Shown piece after piece: positions 9,276 through 18,300 of a stretch of 64,000 bases of DNA. The notes beneath the pieces are model-generated. The model saw nothing but the letters and a program-made list of their open reading frames with translations. It was not told the origin of the DNA and ran no database searches. How positions within the stretch are numbered: the stretch's first letter is position 1; the number at the start of each line of letters is the position of its first letter. The position numbers and the translations under genes were made by a program. This DNA comes from Xanthobacteraceae bacterium. Its GTDB lineage: Bacteria; Pseudomonadota; Alphaproteobacteria; Rhizobiales; Xanthobacteraceae. Location of the stretch: the NCBI GenBank assembly GCA_019454205.1, contig CP075369.1, positions 372,001 through 436,000 of the forward strand, given 5' to 3'.

Positions 9276-10460
9276 TTAACGCGGCCGCCGGATCGCCATG
9301 AAGCAAAAGAAGGCGACGACGATGAACGCAGCCGTGAGCGCCAGCGCCGCCGGATCCGAAACTCGCTCGATCACCAGCGCCATCAGGATCGGCGCGCTGG
9401 CTTGTACCGCGAGTGCGGGCACCGCGATTCGCCCCACCAGATGCCCGTAGCCCTGCGGGCCGAACAGCGCGAGCGGCAGCGTACCGCGCGCAATCGTCAT
9501 CAGTCCGTTCGCTGCGCCGAACAGCACGACGAACGCGGCGGCCGTTAGCGCGCTGATCCCGAAGATGCCGAAGATGCAGAACGCCCCGATAAGGAGTGCC
9601 GCGGAAAACCGCGCGACGTTCAGCGGATAGGTATGGCGCGCAAGCGCCAGCTCGCAGATGCGCGCCGCCACCTGCGAAGGCCCGAACAGCGCGCCGATCG
9701 CGACCGCGGTCGAGCGGTCCACGCCCATGCGCTCGTAGATCAGCAGCATATGCGTCAGCATCCCCGATTGCGCGAACATGAACGTCGCGAAAGCGGCAGC
9801 TACCAACATGAATGGCAATCCGTGCGGCGGCAGCAATGCCGGCGCCTTCGTGCCTTCCTTTGGCGGTGGCGGCGCCTTGGCCTGCTCGCGCGGAATCAGG
9901 AAAGCATGGAGCGGCGCCGCGATCAGCGCCATCACCGCGGCGTAAATCCAGTACGTTCCCTTCCAGTCGGTCTGTGTCAGCAGCAGATGCGTGACCGGCC
10001 ACATCACGGTCGAGGCGAAGCCGCCGATCAGCGTCAGCATCGTGATCTGCCGCCGCGCCTCCGGACCGAAAATGCGCGTCAGCGATGCAAAAGCCGGATC
10101 GTAAAGGTTCGATGCCATCGCGATGCCGAGCAATGCCCATACGGCATAATAGGCAGCAGGATGCGTCACCACCGGGAGCAGGGCGAAGCCAAGTGCCGCG
10201 ACCAGCGAACCGCAGGCCATCACGTAATGTCCGCCATAGCGGTCGATGGCCTTGCCGATCCACGGCGAAACGATCCCGCCCGTGAGGAACCCGACCGAAA
10301 GCCCGCCCATCGCCAGCGCAATCGGCCAGCCGCGCTCCTTGGCCAGCAGCGGCAACAGCAACGCCGGCGCATAGATGATCGTGCCCCAGGCAAGGATCAT
10401 GTTCACGCCGAACACGGGTACGGCGCGATGCGGGCCGCGCAATTTGGAGAGCAGGGACAT
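9276..10460 (-). CDS. MFS transporter
   Basis: Integral inner-membrane carrier of 394 residues with a pattern of about twelve hydrophobic helices. The cytoplasmic loop after helix 2 reads GKAIDRYGG, matching the G-x-x-x-D-R-x-G-R type MFS motif. Helices 1-6 and 7-12 are separated by a charged loop around REQAKAPPPPKEGTKAP. The start at 10460 is followed by MSLLSKLRGPHRAVPVFGVN. A longer start at 10497 in another frame is a shadow. No adjacent catabolic or regulator gene hints at the substrate, so none is named. Confidence 0.85.
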   Translation of the reverse strand: MSLLSKLRGPHRAVPVFGVNMILAWGTIIYAPALLLPLLAKERGWPIALAMGGLSVGFLTGGIVSPWIGKAIDRYGGHYVMACGSLVAALGFALLPVVTHPAAYYAVWALLGIAMASNLYDPAFASLTRIFGPEARRQITMLTLIGGFASTVMWPVTHLLLTQTDWKGTYWIYAAVMALIAAPLHAFLIPREQAKAPPPPKEGTKAPALLPPHGLPFMLVAAAFATFMFAQSGMLTHMLLIYERMGVDRSTAVAIGALFGPSQVAARICELALARHTYPLNVARFSAALLIGAFCIFGIFGISALTAAAFVVLFGAANGLMTIARGTLPLALFGPQGYGHLVGRIAVPALAVQASAPILMALVIERVSDPAALALTAAFIVVAFFCFMAIRRPR

Positions 10461-10600
10461 TCGCCTTCTTTTTGCCGCGCCGCTTAACCGGCGGCAATCA
10501 TTTGCGTGACACCGCCGGGGCTTTTCCCCTCACTTCGTGGGGGTCTGGCGCGGTGCTTTCTTAACTCTCCCTAAACCTGCTGCACCGCATTTTCCGCGCC

Positions 10601-11851
10601 ATGGCGCGCGGACGTTTGTATATCGTCGCCCCGCTCGTCGCTTTGGGGCTGGTTGGCTGTCGCGGCGCGTTCACTTACGAGGAACGCGCGCCCTGGCGCA
10701 CGCAGGCAGAAGAGCAGTGCGTCGCCCAAAATCTGGTGCGCGCCTCCGCCTATACTTCTCCAGTACCCGAAATCAGCGGCCCGAGTGCCTGCGGGATGAA
10801 TCATCCCTTCAAGGTCAGCGCCGACCTGAACGGACAGGTCAACATGCAGCCGCAGGCAACGCTCGGCTGTCCGATGACGGCCGCGTTCAACAAATGGCTG
10901 AACGAAATTGCGCAGCCTGCCGCGCAGGCATGGTTCGGCGAGCAGATCGTCGAAGTGAAGCAGCTTTCTTCCTATTCGTGCCGCCGCATCGGCGGATACG
11001 GGACAATGTCGGAGCACGGCTTCGGGAATGCGCTCGACGTCGCGGGATTCACCTTCCAGAGCGGACGCAAGATAACGGTGAAGGACGGCTGGCACGCTTC
11101 GCCGGAGGAACGCGGATTCCTGCGCCAGGTTCATGCCGGCGCGTGCGAAGTATTCACGACCGTGCTTGGCCCCGGTTACAACGCCGCGCACCACGATCAT
11201 TTCCATTTCGATCTTGCGCGCAGGAACTCGGTGGTCTGCCGTCCGACGCCGCAACCCGTTACGCCGCCGAACAAGCGCTACCGGCAGGATTTCCCGCCGA
11301 TGGTGCAGCAACAACTGAAACAACAAAAGCAGCAGCAGAAACTCGCGCGCGTCAATTCCGATTACGAGGATGACGACGAAGAAGACCTGCCGCCGCAACC
11401 CGCGCCGCGTGCGCGCAATCAGCCGCTCGATCCGTCGCAGGCTTATCCGCCTCCGCAGCAGCAACCGCAGCCCCAGCAGCGCAATGCGAACGCTCCGCTC
11501 GTTTTGAATCCGCAGGATCCGTCGAACTACCCGTCGCCGGGTGGGCAGCCGCAATATTTGCAGCAGCCGATTCGGCAGCAGCAACTTCCGCCGCCGCAGC
11601 AACAGCCGGTGCAGGCGCCGCAGCAATACCCGCCGCAGTATCCGCCACAACAGCCCCAGCAACCCAACCTGCGTTGGGAGCAGGGTCCGCCGCCAGCGCC
11701 GTATAATCCGAACCGTCCCGTTCCGCCGGGCCGCGTCGGCAATGTGAAGACCGATCCCACGGTCACCGGCTCGGTGAAAAACCGGAAACATTACAAGGAT
11801 GTTCCGGCGACGAAGCAGAACGCGCCGCGCGCCGTTCCCGGTGAAGACTGA
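10601..11851 (+). CDS. Extensin-like lipoprotein with Pro/Gln-rich tail
   Basis: Exported protein of 416 residues. The N-terminus has a signal sequence ending in a lipobox-like LVGC (Cys near residue 20), so it is probably a lipoprotein. Residues 30 to 220 match the Extensin-like C-terminal domain of alphaproteobacteria, with conserved cysteines, SEHGFGNALDVAGF and AAHHDHFHFDLARR. The two His-rich motifs resemble the metal site of D,D-peptidases of the M15/LAS group, so a peptidoglycan role is plausible but unproven. The rest is a disordered P/Q-rich tail up to VPGED. It diverges from the MFS gene. Confidence 0.82.
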   Translation: MARGRLYIVAPLVALGLVGCRGAFTYEERAPWRTQAEEQCVAQNLVRASAYTSPVPEISGPSACGMNHPFKVSADLNGQVNMQPQATLGCPMTAAFNKWLNEIAQPAAQAWFGEQIVEVKQLSSYSCRRIGGYGTMSEHGFGNALDVAGFTFQSGRKITVKDGWHASPEERGFLRQVHAGACEVFTTVLGPGYNAAHHDHFHFDLARRNSVVCRPTPQPVTPPNKRYRQDFPPMVQQQLKQQKQQQKLARVNSDYEDDDEEDLPPQPAPRARNQPLDPSQAYPPPQQQPQPQQRNANAPLVLNPQDPSNYPSPGGQPQYLQQPIRQQQLPPPQQQPVQAPQQYPPQYPPQQPQQPNLRWEQGPPPAPYNPNRPVPPGRVGNVKTDPTVTGSVKNRKHYKDVPATKQNAPRAVPGED

Positions 11852-11896
11852 CCCGCCTCGCTTGACCGGTCGCGAGCACGCTCGTTAGCGTCCCGC

Positions 11897-12697
11897 ATGA
11901 CTTTTTTTCTGAACGGCCGCGCCGTGGACTACGTCGAATCCGGCGAAGGCCCGTGCATCGTTTTCGTGCCCGGCTCGTTCAGCTCCACCGCGGCCTGGCG
12001 GCCGGTTTCTGAAAACCTGAAAGATTTTCGTCTGGTTGCGACCAGCCTGCCGGGGTGCGGGTCTACCGCGCCGTTCGCGCGCGATGATATTTCTTCCGCC
12101 GATTACGCGGAAATCATCGAAGCCGTCATCGCCCGCACGCAAAGCCCCGTACATCTTGTCGGGCATTCGTGGGGAGGAACGGTTGCGCTTGCCGCCGCGC
12201 TGCGTGGGAAAGTGCCGCTCGCCAGCTTGACCTTGATCGAGGCCAATCCCTGCGATGTCCTGCGCCAGCGTGGAGAAGAAGAATTATACGCCGCCGCGAA
12301 AAACATGAGCGATGCCTATGTTCTTGCGTATCGCAACGGCGAGCCGGAAGTGGCGCGGCATGTGATCGACTTCTGGACCGGCGAGGGCACTTTCGCGAAG
12401 CTTCCGCCAAAGATGCGCGAATATGCAGTGCAGACTACGCCCGCCAATATCATCGACTGGCCGGCGATGTTCGGGTTCCGCAAGCCATTATCGGACTACG
12501 CGAAACTCGATCTTCCGCTGCTGCTGATCCATGGCGACCGTTCGCATCCGTCGCTGCACCGGATCGCCGCGTTGCTCCACGCGACGATTCGTGGCGCGAA
12601 GCTGGAAAAGATTCCCGGCGCGAGCCATCTCCTGATCGGCACGCATCCGAAAGAAATCGCCGCGTTGATCGCGGCGCATGTTGCTGCCGTTGCGTAA
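11897..12697 (+). CDS. Alpha/beta hydrolase
   Basis: Cytosolic alpha/beta-hydrolase fold protein of 266 residues. The nucleophile elbow is GHSWGG with Ser91; the acid is probably the Asp in LLIHGDRSH and the base the His in GASHLLIG. The oxyanion region reads VFVPGSFSS. No signal peptide is visible. The gene follows the extensin-like gene by 45 bases on the same strand and faces ubiV tail to tail, with no obvious terminator in the 38-base gap. The substrate cannot be inferred; family members include esterases, lipases and haloalkane dehalogenase-like enzymes. Confidence 0.85.
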   Translation: MTFFLNGRAVDYVESGEGPCIVFVPGSFSSTAAWRPVSENLKDFRLVATSLPGCGSTAPFARDDISSADYAEIIEAVIARTQSPVHLVGHSWGGTVALAAALRGKVPLASLTLIEANPCDVLRQRGEEELYAAAKNMSDAYVLAYRNGEPEVARHVIDFWTGEGTFAKLPPKMREYAVQTTPANIIDWPAMFGFRKPLSDYAKLDLPLLLIHGDRSHPSLHRIAALLHATIRGAKLEKIPGASHLLIGTHPKEIAALIAAHVAAVA

Positions 12698-12735
12698 CGC
12701 GCTTGCACTTTCTTCGCCGTGCGCTTGCGAGTGGT

Positions 12736-13653
12736 TCAAGTGGGATTGGCGCTGTTCCAGATGTGTCCCGGCCGTCCGTAATATAATCCGTTCGAGAACG
12801 CCGCGCGCGGTTTTAGCGCTTCCAGATCGGCCATTGCCTCGCCGGGTGTCATCGAATCGTCGAGCACGGCGCGAAAGATATTCGCGGCCTGCACCATGTC
12901 GCAGGTGTGCGGCGAGAGACGGAATCGGGAAACGCCCATTTTTCGCAATTCCGGCAATTCGTCGATCAGGTTGAGATAGCTCTGCGACATCGTCTGGACG
13001 CCGTTGATCGCCAGAAAGGGATTCCGGTCGAGGGTCGTCAATTCGAGTCCGTCGGGGTCGTTCTCGCAAACGAACAGGCAGCTATCCTTGGTGCGGTTGT
13101 GCGCGCGCGCATGATAGCAGCGCGCTGACAACGCAAGCGATATGCGTCCGAACACTTGTACCTCGACGGCGATGCCAAGTTCCGAAGCGGCGCTGCAAAG
13201 CGAAGCGATCGTTGTCGCGGAAAGCTCGGCGGGAACGCAGACGCTGCGCAGGCCTTTGCCTGCGAGAAGGCGTAGGCTCTCCTCGTTGTAGATATTCAGC
13301 AGCGGTCCGGCATGGTGTGGCCTGCCGCGCAAGGCGTAGAGCGCGGAGACGTCATTCGCCTCGACAAGCGTTTCCGTTTCGGAGCAGATATCTTCGATGA
13401 GATTTCGGTCAGTCTTTTGCACGACCTGACCCAGAGTCGACAGGATTACGGTCTTGCCGTTCTTTCCGAGCCGCTCGATGACCTCATCGCGATAGTCGGA
13501 GAATAGCGGCGCTCTCTTCGAGCAGATCGTTTCGCCGACGTAGACCGTGCCGACAGGGGCCTCGTCGGCAATCCGGAAATAGAAATCGCGCCATGCTTCG
13601 GGTTGCCAGTTGAACAGGACCGGTCCCAGCGAAATTTCCGGCTTTACAGTCAC
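12736..13653 (-). CDS. ubiV: UbiV, O2-independent ubiquinone hydroxylation, U32 family
   Basis: Fe-S protein of peptidase family U32 that forms a heterodimer with UbiU for oxygen-independent hydroxylation of ubiquinone precursors. It has 305 residues. Four cysteines sit at 44, 179, 192 and 196; the spacing of the last three (13 and 4) equals the cluster ligands known in E. coli UbiV (39, 180, 193, 197), so the 4Fe-4S site looks intact. It lies three bases behind ubiU in a ubiT-ubiU-ubiV operon. It should serve ubiquinone supply under low oxygen or denitrifying conditions. Confidence 0.92.
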   Translation of the reverse strand: MTVKPEISLGPVLFNWQPEAWRDFYFRIADEAPVGTVYVGETICSKRAPLFSDYRDEVIERLGKNGKTVILSTLGQVVQKTDRNLIEDICSETETLVEANDVSALYALRGRPHHAGPLLNIYNEESLRLLAGKGLRSVCVPAELSATTIASLCSAASELGIAVEVQVFGRISLALSARCYHARAHNRTKDSCLFVCENDPDGLELTTLDRNPFLAINGVQTMSQSYLNLIDELPELRKMGVSRFRLSPHTCDMVQAANIFRAVLDDSMTPGEAMADLEALKPRAAFSNGLYYGRPGHIWNSANPT

Positions 13654-13656
13654 GGC

Positions 13657-14673
13657 TTATCTCCACGTCTTGCTGCGGTAAGCGCCCTGCGTTTCCTTCT
13701 GGCCTTCGCTGAGCGCAAGCAGGTTCGCGATCTCCGGGCTACGGCCCGCAAGCACATCATCGACCGCTCTCCGGAAGGCGGAGACGACATTCGTTACATA
13801 GGCGCGGCTGCGCTGGCGGCCTTCGATCTTGAATGCCGAAACTCCGGCCTTGATCAGATCGGGCAATAGTGCAGCGAGATTGAGCGTCTGCGGCTCCTCG
13901 AATGCGTAATAGCCCTGCGCTCTTGCGGAAGAAAGATAGCGGCCCTTGCAGATGGTTGGGTATCCCGCGCTCTCGCCGCGGCCCAGCACGTCGATCATGA
14001 AGCAGCCGAGATGCGAGGCCATGTCGCCATCGGCGTTCGGCTCGAAGCGGACATCCGCTGCCGGAGAGCACACGCCGTCCATATTCGTCGAGAGGCCGGT
14101 TACGTAATTCGTAAGGCTGCAACGCCCTTCGGCCATCATCCCGACATTGCCGAAGATGAAAGTCTCGATCTCGCAGGGCGCGTGACCGTGAATCTCAGCG
14201 ATTTCGGAGACCGTAAGAATTCGCGGTAGCACCACGCGCTTGATGCCGAACTCTTCGCAGAAGTAACGAATGGCCTTCGGCGAAGAAGCTCCGGCTTGCA
14301 CCGAGAGATGGAGGCGTAGCTTGGGGTGGGTACGCGCGGCATAGGCAGCGACGCCGAAGTCGGCGACGATGATCGCGTCGATACCGATGCATGCCGCCGT
14401 ATCGACCGCTTCGCGCCAAAGCCCGAACTGGCCGGCGCGCGGAAACGTATTCACCGCCAGCAGGATCTTCGCTTTCCGCGCGTGGGCATAGGCGCTGGCG
14501 CTTTCGAGATCGGGAAGCGAGAAGTTAAGCCCCGGAAAATTGCGCGCGTTCGTTGCGTTCTGAAGTCCGCAATACACCGCATCCGCCCCCGCATCGACCG
14601 CCGCCCGCAACGCGGCCGGAGTCCCTGCAGGACAAATCAGTTCGGGCCGTTGCAGAGGAGTCGTTTCAGACAT
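13657..14673 (-). CDS. ubiU: UbiU, O2-independent ubiquinone hydroxylation, U32 family
   Basis: Partner of UbiV, 338 residues, U32 family: ELICPAGTPAALRAAVDAGA near the start, SVQAGASSPKAI in the middle, FKIEGRQRS near the end. E. coli UbiU holds its cluster with Cys169, 176, 193 and 232. Here Cys185, 202 and 242 fit the last three (spacing 17 and 40), but the residue aligned with Cys169 is Gly178 (context FIFGNVGMMAEGRC, where E. coli has FGSLCIMSEGRC). A non-aligned Cys224 lies nearby. The frame is otherwise intact, so this is not a decayed gene. It overlaps ubiT by eight bases and precedes ubiV by three. Confidence 0.92.
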   Translation of the reverse strand: MSETTPLQRPELICPAGTPAALRAAVDAGADAVYCGLQNATNARNFPGLNFSLPDLESASAYAHARKAKILLAVNTFPRAGQFGLWREAVDTAACIGIDAIIVADFGVAAYAARTHPKLRLHLSVQAGASSPKAIRYFCEEFGIKRVVLPRILTVSEIAEIHGHAPCEIETFIFGNVGMMAEGRCSLTNYVTGLSTNMDGVCSPAADVRFEPNADGDMASHLGCFMIDVLGRGESAGYPTICKGRYLSSARAQGYYAFEEPQTLNLAALLPDLIKAGVSAFKIEGRQRSRAYVTNVVSAFRRAVDDVLAGRSPEIANLLALSEGQKETQGAYRSKTWR

Positions 14674-15214
14674 GGACGCTTCTCGCCCTGAGGGTTCGCA
14701 GTGCAGAGATCACCAACGCGGCGGGTTTCGACAATATACCGAACGCTTCGCTCACGTTGTCGACGATGCTGCCTTCCATGTCGTCGAGCGCGTTACGCAA
14801 GGCGACGACGGCTTCGGTGTCGCCGGAGATTTGCAATTCGCGCGAGAAGAAAAGCGCATCGCCGTCGGCCGAGCCGTCGATCAGTCCGAACAGGTCGAGA
14901 AACGAACAGGCAATGCGTGCGTCGTGGTGTGGCGGCTGCTCGCGCCGGAAGGGTTCGAGCACGGGTCTTACAGGGTCGGGGGTAAGCACGAGTCCGAACG
15001 GCAGATCCACCGGATCGATAAGGAACCGCTTGCTTGCGTGTGTGCCGAGCCGCGCGAACAGCTCCGGGCGCGTCTTCGCGATATGCGCGGCGACAGGGTT
15101 GAAGAAAAACCGCAGTAACGGAAGCGGAATAGGCCTCAGCAGGAAATTGACGACGCCTGGTAGGGGCAGGCGAACGTCGTGCTGATGCGGATCGGAACGG
15201 GATGCGGTGTGCAT
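14666..15214 (-). CDS. ubiT: UbiT, SCP2-type lipid-binding accessory protein
   Basis: Sterol carrier protein 2-like protein of 182 residues, first gene of the ubiTUV operon. UbiT is thought to bind the hydrophobic quinone intermediates in the O2-independent pathway, as UbiJ does in the aerobic one. The SCP2-like part is the segment from about residue 60 to the C-terminus, including ACSFLDLFGLIDGSADGDAL and the Asp/Gly-rich strands of that fold. A short hydrophobic segment (VVNFLLRPIPLPLLRFFF) could contact the membrane. The 8-base overlap with ubiU suggests coupling. The start is the only ATG upstream of the domain. Confidence 0.88.
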   Translation of the reverse strand: MHTASRSDPHQHDVRLPLPGVVNFLLRPIPLPLLRFFFNPVAAHIAKTRPELFARLGTHASKRFLIDPVDLPFGLVLTPDPVRPVLEPFRREQPPHHDARIACSFLDLFGLIDGSADGDALFFSRELQISGDTEAVVALRNALDDMEGSIVDNVSEAFGILSKPAALVISALRTLRARSVHV

Positions 15215-15247
15215 CCCGGGGATTTATCGAAACGCCGCGAAATTGGC

Positions 15248-15261
15248 TTGATAGTCCTCAT
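15248..15261 (-). promoter_or_regulatory. Possible FNR/FixK-type box upstream of ubiT
   Basis: TTGAT-AGTC-CTCAT matches the FNR/FixK consensus TTGAT-N4-ATCAA at 8 of 10 positions, with one half perfect. It lies 34-47 bases before the ubiT start. Anaerobic induction would fit the pathway, but the short distance to the start codon would require a very short or leaderless mRNA, so chance is quite possible. Confidence 0.35.
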
Positions 15262-15380
15262 TGCGCGCGCCCCTGATCGGTGCTTGGAAAATACGCGCAA
15301 AATTATTCACTTGGGATCATTCTAAATATGTTCGGCTTGGCTGGAGTGGTGCGGCCACGCCGAACACTGCGCGCGTTGCG

Positions 15381-18300
15381 TTACGCCTTTCCGTATCCGC
15401 CCGCTGTCGGCGTGATGATGATGACCGCTTCTCCGGCTTCCAGCACGGTTTGGTCGCAGCCTTTGAGTTTTTCTTCCTTGCCGCTCAGGCGGCGGACCCG
15501 GTTTTCGCCGACATGTCCGCTCTCGCCGCCCGAAAGTCCGAACGGTGGGACGCGCCGGTGCCCCGACAGGATTGCGCAGTCCATCTTTTCGCGGAAGCGT
15601 ACGCGGCGATAGATGCCGTCGCCCGCGTGCCATTTGCCGCGCCCGCCGGAGTTTTTCCTGATGTGGAAATCTTCGAGCACGACAGGGAAACGAAATTCGA
15701 GCACCTCCGGATCGGTGAGGCGCGTATTGGTCATGTGCGTATGCACGGCGTCAGTGCCGTTGAAGCCCGGACCCGCGGGCGAGCCGGAGCAGATTGTCTC
15801 GTAATACTGATAATTGTCGTTGCCGTAGGTGAGGTTGTTCATCGTACCTTGTGCACAGGAAAGCGCACCGAGCGCGCCGAACAGGCAGTTGGTCACCGCC
15901 TGCGAGGTCTCGACGTTACCTGCAACCACGGCCGCCGGATATTCCGGCGAGAGCATCGAGCGGTCCGGCACCACGATATTGATGGGGCGCAGGCAGCCAG
16001 CGTTCATCGGAATGTCGTCGTCCACCATCACGCGGAAAACATAGAGCACGGCTGCGCGCGTAACCGGCGCGGGCGCATTGAAGTTGGTGTTCTGCTGCGG
16101 GCTGGTGCCGGTGAAATCGACGGTCGCCTCGCGCTTCTTCTTGTCGACCGAAATCTTCACCTTGATGAAGGTGCCCTGATCCATCTCGTATGAGAATTCG
16201 GAATCATGCAGGCGGTCGAGCACGCGGCGCACGGATTCGGCGGCGTTGTCCTGCACGTGGCCCATATAGGCTTTCACTACCGGCAAGCTGAATTGCGCGA
16301 TCATCTTGCGCAGCTCGCGCACGCCCTTTTCGTTGGCGGCGATTTGCGCCTTCAGGTCGTTGACGTTCTGTAGCGGATTGCGCGCCGGATATTTCGCGCC
16401 GCGCAGCAGCGCGTAAAGCTCTTTCTCGCGGAAGCGCCCGCGATCGACCAGTTTGAAGTTGTCGATATAGACGCCTTCCTCGTCGATGTGGGTCGCAAGC
16501 GGCGACATCGAGCCGGGAGCAACACCGCCGACATCGGCGTGATGGCCGCGCGACGCAACCCAGAACAGGATGTTCTTTCCCTTCTCGTCGAAAACCGGCG
16601 TGCAGACGGTGATGTCGGGCAGATGCGTGCCGCCGTTATAGGGCGCGTTCAGCGCGTAGACGTCGCCGGGTTTGATCTTGCTTTTATTCGCGCGAATGAC
16701 GGTTTCGACCGAACGGTCCATCGAGCCGAGATGCACCGGCATGTGGGGCGCGTTGGCGACGAGAGATCCCTTCGCATCGAACACGGCACAGGAAAAATCG
16801 AGCCGCTCCTTGATGTTCACGGAATAGGCGGTGTTCTGGAGCGTGACGCCCATCTGTTCCGCGATGGACATAAAGAGGTTGTTGAAGACTTCCAGCAGCA
16901 CCGGATCGGCGGTGGTGCCGATTGGATGCTTGCGCGCCAGCGCCTTGGTGCGCGTCAATACGAGATGGTCTTTCGGCGTTAGCTTCGCCTGCCAGCCGTC
17001 TTCGACCACGACCGTCTGGTTCGGCTCGATCAGCAGCGCCGGGCCTTTGACGACATGGCCGGGTTTGAGCTGGTCGCGCGTGTAAACGGCGGCATTCTGG
17101 AATTTTCTGCGCGAGAAAAACTTTGTTTTGCGGCGTGGGGCAGGGAGTTTCGCGCGCGACGCTTTGGCCGCACGCTCGGAAAACTTCGCGCCGCCGCCGA
17201 TGGCCTCCACCGAAACCGCCTCGACCACGATCTCCTTGTCACGATCCATGAAGCCGAAACGCGCCTTGTGCGCAGTCTCGAAATCGCGCTGCATTTTCCT
17301 GATCGTGCCGGCTACGACCTCCAGCGGCGTATCGGTCCCGGCGTAGCGCAAATGTGCGCGGACGATGACTTTGATTTGCTTCGAAGCAACGCCCTGCGAA
17401 GCGACCTCGCGCTTTACTTCATCGCCGAGCTTCCTGCCGATTTTGTTCACGGCCGCGAGCGCTTTTGCGCTCAGCGACTCTTCCAGCGCCTGCGTGCGTG
17501 TGGCGCGGATATCGGCGAGGCCCATACCGTAGGCCGAGAGCAGGCCGGAGAGCGGATGAATCACGACGCTTTTCATGCCGAGCGCATCGGCGACGAGACA
17601 GGCATGCTGTCCGCCCGCACCGCCGAAGCAGTTCAAAGCGTATCGCGTCACGTCATAGCCGCGCGCGACCGAGATTTTCTTGATCGCGTTGGCCATGTTC
17701 TCGACCGCGATGGTGATGAAGCCGTCCGCGATTTCTTCCGGCTTCTTGCCGCCGCCGACTTGCTTCGCAAGTTCGGCGAACGCCTCGCGCACGGTCGCGG
17801 CGTCGATGGCTTCGTTGTTGTTCTTGCCGAAGATTTTCGGGAAGAAATCCGGAATGAGCTTGCCCGCCATCACGTTCGCATCGGTAACGGCGAGCGGGCC
17901 GTCGCGGCGGTAGCATTTCGGTCCGGGATCGGCGCCTGCGGAATCCGGCCCGACGCGGAAGCGCGAGCCGTCGAAATGCAAAATCGAGCCGCCGCCGGCC
18001 GCAACCGTATGAATCTGCATCATGGGCGCACGCATGCGAACGCCCGCGACTTCGGTTTCGAACGCGCGCTCATACTCGCCGTCGAAGTGCGAGACATCCG
18101 TTGAAGTCCCGCCCATGTCGAAGCCGATCAGCCGCTTGAAACCGGCACTTTCGCCGGTCTGCGCCATGCCGACTACGCCGCCCGCGGGACCGGAGAGGAT
18201 GGCATCCTTGCCCTGAAACAAATCGGCCGCGGTAAGCCCGCCCGACGACATCATGAACATCAGCCGCGCGCCGGAGTTCTTTGCGTCCAGTTCCTTGCTC

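Noticed and set aside
10571..11791. Leu/Arg-rich minus-strand frame opposite the extensin-like gene
   Set aside because: Arises from the P/Q-rich repeat codons of the real gene read backwards.
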